The notes below the pieces were generated by a model. The model saw nothing but the letters and a program-made list of their open reading frames with translations, was not told the DNA's origin and did no database searches. The position numbers and the translations under genes were made by a program. Of a stretch of DNA of 64,000 nt, positions 61,427 through 64,000 are shown one piece after another. The first letter of the stretch is position 1; every line of letters begins with the position of its first letter. The stretch comes from Pseudomonadota bacterium (GTDB lineage Bacteria > Pseudomonadota > Alphaproteobacteria > Rhizobiales > Aestuariivirgaceae), in NCBI GenBank assembly GCA_963205315.1, contig CAUJIO010000069.1, positions 62,001 to 126,000 on the forward strand, written 5' to 3'.

Positions 61427-62296
61427 ATGTCTCAAACAGAGACACTTTTGTTGGTCGTCCTGGGTTTTGCACTGGCAACACTCATAGCCCTGTTTTTGGG
61501 CCGCCTGCTGTGGGCGGCGGCCCTTAAGCTAGGGGCTAGGCGCATGCAGAAGCAGGTTCCGACCACGCTCGTCGGCCTGCAAACCGAACGTGACCGCCTT
61601 CGGGCCGAATATGCCATGCTGTCTCAACGGCTTGGTGTGAGACTCGAAAATGCCAAACTGCGGATGGCCGAACAGATGGCTGAAGTCAGCCGCCACCGCA
61701 ACCGGCTGGAAGCGCTAGAATCCGAGAAACAGATCAATATGGCCGAAATTGCCGGCCTCAAGGAACAGGTGAGCGCTCTCACCGCGCAATTGGCGGACTC
61801 GCAGGCTGTTCAGGCGCAACTGCAGCAGGCCCTGCGCGACCAGCAGGTTCGACGGCAGCATGAACTGACCCAAGACAGGCACCACCGCGAACTCGAGGCG
61901 GAATCGGCAAGTCTCTTGGCTGACGGAGAGCCAGAACGCCGTCTGCGCGGACGGATCGAGCGGCTGAACCTGATGGCACAGACCGTAGCTCTGGATCGCG
62001 CCGAGCCGCAAGATGACGACTTCGGCGACACGCACGAAGAACCGCCGGAACCGCTTATCGAGGCGCCATCCGATCCCCTGATCATCGCCAAGCTCAAGGA
62101 CGCAGAACAGGAGACCAACGATCTTCAGAAGGAACTCGAGAAGCTTGACGCAGAATGGTCAAGCCGCCTCGATCAGATGACCGGGCCAGAGGAGGCCAGC
62201 GGCGCGTCAAACGCCCAAAATCAGCCCCCCGTTGCCAATGTCATTTCTCTCGCCAACCGTATTCGCGATCTGAAGAAGGGACTTGGCACTATTTAG
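61427..62296 (+). CDS. Membrane-anchored coiled-coil protein
   Basis: This 289-residue protein has one N-terminal helix (LLLVVLGFALATLIALFLGR, about 6-25) followed by long coiled coil (about 45-165, rich in Glu, Gln, Arg), an acidic linker (EPQDDDFGDTHEEPPEP) and a second short coil. It would be anchored in the inner membrane with a cytoplasmic or periplasmic coil. I recognise no defined family; such proteins act as scaffolds or in division. GGAGGTCGC lies directly upstream of the ATG at 61427. Confidence 0.75.
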   Translation: MSQTETLLLVVLGFALATLIALFLGRLLWAAALKLGARRMQKQVPTTLVGLQTERDRLRAEYAMLSQRLGVRLENAKLRMAEQMAEVSRHRNRLEALESEKQINMAEIAGLKEQVSALTAQLADSQAVQAQLQQALRDQQVRRQHELTQDRHHRELEAESASLLADGEPERRLRGRIERLNLMAQTVALDRAEPQDDDFGDTHEEPPEPLIEAPSDPLIIAKLKDAEQETNDLQKELEKLDAEWSSRLDQMTGPEEASGASNAQNQPPVANVISLANRIRDLKKGLGTI

Positions 62297-62303
62297 CGCC
62301 AGC

Positions 62304-62723
62304 CTATTCCTCGCTGCTGCCGGAGGTTTCGGCATTGCGCAGGCTGAGCGCCTTGAGATCGGCGCCAGCACTGTCGAGGAGCAGCAACAGCGTGTGATCA
62401 ACTCTCACCGCCGCAACCTTGCTCAGGATGGTCAAAAAGTCCGACTCTTTCTGCATGGCGTCCGGCGCGCAGGCCATCTTGGTCGTGGCAAGCGGCGCGA
62501 TTGTCACGTGTTGATCATGCTGCTCATAGGTTCCGGTGAAGCGGTTGCAGCCGCCAAAGCCGAACAGCCGCCCCGAACCCGCGAAGCTGATATACCGCGC
62601 GCTGTCACCCTGATCACCGATAACGCCCCACTCACTCCCCTCGAGCTTCTGCTCGTGCGCCATCGCGGTGTTGCAGGCGAGAGCGGATATCACCACGAAA
62701 CATGTCAAACACATCGCACGCAA
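62304..62723 (-). CDS. META-domain (HslJ-like) exported protein
   Basis: This 139-residue protein has a signal peptide (MCLTCFVVISALACNTAMA) and a META domain: EGSEWGVIGD, FAGSGRLFGFGGCNRFTGTYE, APLATTKMACAP, and a C-terminal LLLLDSAGADL. The family includes the heat-shock protein HslJ. It is convergent with the coiled-coil gene, 7 bp apart. Confidence 0.85.
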   Translation of the reverse strand: MRAMCLTCFVVISALACNTAMAHEQKLEGSEWGVIGDQGDSARYISFAGSGRLFGFGGCNRFTGTYEQHDQHVTIAPLATTKMACAPDAMQKESDFLTILSKVAAVRVDHTLLLLLDSAGADLKALSLRNAETSGSSEE

Positions 62724-62832
62724 ATCGGCCTCCTTCGGATGAACCAGCGAATCGAACTACGGCCTTGATAGACCAATGCACCTCATGCGCGGAACACCCT
62801 TCGCGTGTGCGATGCCAACTGAAAGCACGAAC

Positions 62833-63357
62833 ATGAGAGCCAGGCCCGCAATGCTCACACTTCTCGCTGCACTGCTCACCGCCGGAATTCTGGTCTTCCT
62901 CTCAATCGTCATCTGGCCTGAACGGGTCTGGGGGCTTTTCGGGAACCCGGATCTCGGGCCTGTCGATTTCGCAACGCTCGAGCGCCGGTCAACGCCGAAT
63001 GATGCGCTCGTCTGCCCGCCCGATATCTGCACCGCTCCAAGCGACATCCCTGCCCCGGTCTATGACGTATCGCCACAACGGTTGCGGCAGGAGCTTGACG
63101 CCATCCTCGCAAGCGAGCCTCGCATGACGGTTGTGGAAAGCGATGCGGCGGCACTCACCGACCGCTATGTCCAGCGCAGCCGGGTGCTGGGGTTTCCCGA
63201 TACGATTGTCGTCCGCTTCATCGACAGACCCCAGGGACGATCGACCATTGCCCTCTACTCACGTTCGCAATTTGGACGCAGCGACTTCGGCGTCAACCGC
63301 AAGCGGCTTGAGCGATGGCTGGAAAAACTCGCAGTCCGTGTGCGGCCGCTATCCTAG
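62833..63357 (+). CDS. DUF1499 membrane-anchored protein
   Basis: This 174-residue protein has one membrane helix (AMLTLLAALLTAGILVFLSIV) and the DUF1499 core: CPPDICTA, VYDVSPQRLRQELDAIL, YVQRSRVLGFPDTIVVRF and YSRSQFGRSDFGVNRKRLERW. The start is uncertain: ATG at 62776 would add 19 residues that do not look like a leader. It is divergent from the META gene and converges on the EamA gene with a nine-base overlap. Confidence 0.85.
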   Translation: MRARPAMLTLLAALLTAGILVFLSIVIWPERVWGLFGNPDLGPVDFATLERRSTPNDALVCPPDICTAPSDIPAPVYDVSPQRLRQELDAILASEPRMTVVESDAAALTDRYVQRSRVLGFPDTIVVRFIDRPQGRSTIALYSRSQFGRSDFGVNRKRLERWLEKLAVRVRPLS

Positions 63358-64000
63358 CACCACACGCCGCTGATCCAGAAAAATGACCAGGAGACCCGCC
63401 AGCGCGACAAGCGCCATCCCGGCGATCGCCAATGGGTTCGGCACATCATCGAACAACAGCAGTCCGGCCAGCACCGCCCACAATGTGAGCGAATACATGA
63501 ACGGCGCCACCGTTCGCGCCGGAGCGATGCGGTAGGCCAGGTAAACACAGGCGTGGCCCCCCACCATCAATGCGCCGGCGAATAGCATCAGCCCCATCGT
63601 CCGCGGCTGCGGTACAACGGGCGTTTCGAACAGCAACATGCCAGCGACGCCCGCCAGCGTCAGCATGGCAAGAACCGTCAGCGCCACGACAAGAGCCGGA
63701 ATCTCGCCTGGAACTTTGCGGGTGATCAGATCGCGCACCGCCGCGGCGATGGCCGTGAAAAATCCAAGGACGGCATAGGGAGACGCGGCCGATGTGCCGG
63801 GCTGCGCCACCAGCAGCGCCCCGCACATGCCAAGACCGATCAGCAGCAGTTGCGGCGTTTGCAGGCGCTCTCCCCATATCAGCCACGCGCCGAGCAGCAC
63901 GAAGAGCGGGCAGGTCTGGGCAATGGCCGTCAGATCGGCGATGGCCATGTTGAACAGCGCCAGCGTGAAAGCGAAGTTGGCAACGACTTCGCAGGCACCA
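63349..64000 (-). CDS. EamA/DMT-family transporter (5' end outside window)
   Basis: The frame is open across the window edge; the visible 217 residues hold about seven helices, starting VVANFAFTLALFNMAIADLT and ending with a C-terminal helix (NPLAIAGMALVALAGLLVIF). LTAIAQTCPLFVLLGAWLIWGE is the typical EamA repeat boundary. Likely a metabolite exporter. It differs clearly from the other DMT protein at 41 kb. Confidence 0.85.
   Translation of the reverse strand, partial: GACEVVANFAFTLALFNMAIADLTAIAQTCPLFVLLGAWLIWGERLQTPQLLLIGLGMCGALLVAQPGTSAASPYAVLGFFTAIAAAVRDLITRKVPGEIPALVVALTVLAMLTLAGVAGMLLFETPVVPQPRTMGLMLFAGALMVGGHACVYLAYRIAPARTVAPFMYSLTLWAVLAGLLLFDDVPNPLAIAGMALVALAGLLVIFLDQRRVVLG

Overview
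The window reads as a stretch of an alphaproteobacterial chromosome, probably Hyphomicrobiales (Rhizobiales) or a close relative. The lineage signal comes from the CtrA, ChpT and SciP cell-cycle proteins, fliJ divergent from ctrA, a phosphatidylcholine synthase (Pcs), a DUF1134/EipA protein, many ATGA-overlapping operons and generally GC-rich coding sequence. The assignment rests on gene content only; no 16S is present.

Left end (1-11 kb): what looks like a complete bacterial ceramide locus. A GNAT-fold ceramide synthase candidate, a metallophosphoesterase, an LptF/LptG permease pair and a diacylglycerol-kinase-type lipid kinase lie on the plus strand. They converge on a minus-strand operon of acyl-ACP synthetase, ceramide reductase, acyl carrier protein and serine palmitoyltransferase. 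The position of LptF/LptG inside this set suggests a sphingolipid export route. From 11 to 16.4 kb a tightly overlapped minus-strand operon encodes a BKACE enzyme, a DadA-like oxidase, a HAD phosphatase, an AbrB permease and a fatty-acid-hydroxylase-family protein, followed by a small membrane protein.

16.5-32.3 kb is metabolic: a diguanylate cyclase, a PotD/A/B/C-type ABC importer, a DUF433/DUF5615 toxin-antitoxin pair, hexuronate genes uxuB-uxuA, a YccF protein, a YhaO/YhaN-like nuclease-ATPase pair, an SDR, a VOC protein and a zinc alcohol dehydrogenase. The VOC upstream region holds a perfect palindrome and a plus-strand terminator that no gene explains.

32.5-38 kb is the most unusual locus: a stand-alone YcaO protein with altered ATP-site residues, an animal-type haem peroxidase directly behind it, a divergent 125-residue protein of unknown family and a BTAD/TPR regulator. 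It may be an undescribed RiPP-like or protein-modification system.

38,119-40,967 is a mobile element with exact 19-bp terminal inverted repeats and an 8-bp target duplication. Besides an IS1-type transposase it carries an SDH/Clp-fold serine protease and three or four small proteins. It landed in the 3' end of an EamA transporter gene and replaced that protein's C-terminal tail; the severed tail can be read on the far side.

42-47 kb holds a nucleoside hydrolase divergent from a 2OG-Fe(II) oxygenase and a polar amino-acid-type ABC importer preceded by a perfect FNR/FixK-type box, then tRNA-Met(CAU). 47-56 kb has pcs, mnmA, sciP, a KefF/KefC-like pair, a class IV aminotransferase with an overlapping sulfotransferase-like gene, and ubiT-ubiU-ubiV (O2-independent ubiquinone synthesis) with a perfect FNR/FixK-type box upstream of ubiT. 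A decayed copy of the sulfotransferase 3' end lies nearby. 56.6-59 kb contains fliJ, ctrA and chpT; with sciP this puts three parts of the CtrA circuit within 10 kb. The right end has cysQ, eipA-like, DUF2147, a membrane-anchored coiled-coil protein, a META-domain protein, DUF1499 and a partial EamA transporter cut by the window edge.
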